DNA of 64,000 nucleotides from an uncultured Alphaproteobacteria bacterium (lineage in GTDB: Bacteria; Pseudomonadota; Alphaproteobacteria; HIMB59; GCA-002718135): contig CACIED010000003.1 in assembly GCA_902585605.1 (NCBI GenBank), forward strand, positions 1 through 64,000. Direction: 5' to 3'. The position numbers were made by a program, and so were the translations under genes. The notes below the pieces were generated by a model. It searched no databases. It had not been told where the DNA came from and was given only the letters and a program-made list of their open reading frames with translations. Within the stretch, counting starts at the first letter, position 1. Each line of letters starts with the position of its first letter. This document shows positions 63,762 through 64,000 of this stretch, in pieces.

Positions 63762-63787
63762 TTTAGCCACCTTTAAAGGTGGCTAAA
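63762..63787 (-). terminator. Intercistronic stem-loop after the binding-protein gene
   Basis: A perfect 26-base palindrome with 13-base arms, TTTAGCCACCTTT and its complement, fills the gap between the binding-protein stop (63801) and the permease start (63756) on the minus strand. There is no U-tract on the minus strand, so it resembles the mRNA-stabilising hairpins seen in other transporter operons. Confidence 0.75.
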
Positions 63788-63800
63788 TTTAATCAATTAA

Positions 63801-64000
63801 TTATTTTTTTCGTACATCATACATACGCATTTGCCAATTACCATTGGCAAATCTCACACCCTCTAAATCAGGATTGTATGCAACTGTTTGTACTTGATCG
63901 TGAATTGCAAGAAAAATTGCTTGATCCATTATATGTTTTTGAATTTGCATATATAGATCATCTTTAACTTCCTGTGTTTCTGCACTTTCAGCATCTTCAA
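63801..64000 (-). CDS. ABC importer periplasmic binding protein, family 5, C-terminal fragment (continues beyond window)
   Basis: Only the last 66 codons are inside the window. The reading frame on the minus strand ends at a TAA at 63801-63803. It reads as a binding-protein C-terminus: YMQIQKHIMDQAIFLAIHDQ (where family members have the IIxDxAxxLPLxDQ block), then VRFANGNWQMRMYDVRKK. Position ahead of two permeases and a double ATPase supports the call. Signal peptide and ligand pocket are outside the window. Confidence 0.85.
   Translation of the reverse strand, partial: EDAESAETQEVKDDLYMQIQKHIMDQAIFLAIHDQVQTVAYNPDLEGVRFANGNWQMRMYDVRKK

Noticed and set aside
1..64000. Mobile elements, CRISPR arrays, prophage or genomic-island borders
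   Set aside because: No transposase, integrase, phage structural gene, tRNA edge, regularly spaced repeats or flanking direct repeats are visible; base composition looks even across the window by eye.

Overview
The window is 64 kb of very AT-rich, gene-dense bacterial chromosome. Genes overlap by 1-20 bases or sit a few bases apart, and no stretch longer than about 170 bases lacks a gene. A Shemin-type 5-aminolevulinate synthase, a GcrA-type short protein, HemJ and numerous binding-protein-dependent ABC importers point to a streamlined marine alphaproteobacterium (HIMB59/AEGEAN-169 or Pelagibacterales-like). That placement is inferred from gene content, not from rRNA or tRNA, none of which I see. 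No CRISPR array, phage, insertion sequence or attachment site is visible.

Layout. (1) 1-8460: end of a short-chain dehydrogenase, a tandem SnoaL-like protein, an EamA permease, a phosphate acyltransferase diverging from an omega-amino-acid:pyruvate aminotransferase plus alanine dehydrogenase, a core-MetE-like methyltransferase and a sulfatase/phosphonate monoester hydrolase. (2) 8612-14886: complete five-gene family-5 (peptide/opine/nickel class) ABC importer. (3) 14905-24345: sugar and sulfonate block with three Gfo/Idh/MocA oxidoreductases, an EamA permease, an aldose 1-epimerase, a two-subunit sulfopyruvate decarboxylase (comDE-like), a YihV-like PfkB kinase, a SlcC-like 2-hydroxyacid dehydrogenase and a fucose-isomerase-like protein. 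(4) 24515-33555: sugar ABC importer without its ATPase, followed by an unsecreted sulfatase, an FGE-fold protein lacking the FGE cysteines, a TIM-barrel glycosidase-like protein, mannonate dehydratase and an aldo/keto reductase. (5) 33552-42806: housekeeping and stress genes (ureohydrolase, peroxiredoxin, Nudix, MsrA, GcrA-like, Cfa, MotA/OmpA pair, pentapeptide protein, a small lipoprotein, EamA permease). (6) 42803-50124: heme block: hemA, then hemC(-D)-E-H-F-J in one run, with cytochrome b561 and nth. hemF is split by one extra A in an A7 run. (7) 50267-64000: two more family-5 ABC importers facing each other across a LysR regulator, a VOC protein, an AstE-like deacylase, a PuuE-type allantoinase/deacetylase and an M20 carbamoylase. 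The second importer has a double-ATPase gene broken in an A8 run.

How it fits together. The strongest theme is use of organosulfur and sulfated sugars. A sugar importer feeds cytoplasmic desulfation and sugar isomerisation, oxidation or dehydration. Separately, a kinase/epimerase/SlcC/ComDE set would take a sulfo-sugar fragment through sulfolactate and sulfopyruvate to sulfoacetaldehyde; the phosphate acyltransferase at 2398-3297 could serve the step after Xsc, which is not in the window. The second theme is nitrogen scavenging, through ureohydrolase, allantoinase/carbamoylase and three peptide-class importers. All four binding-protein genes are followed at once by an intercistronic stem-loop, which suggests a common way of making more binding protein than permease.
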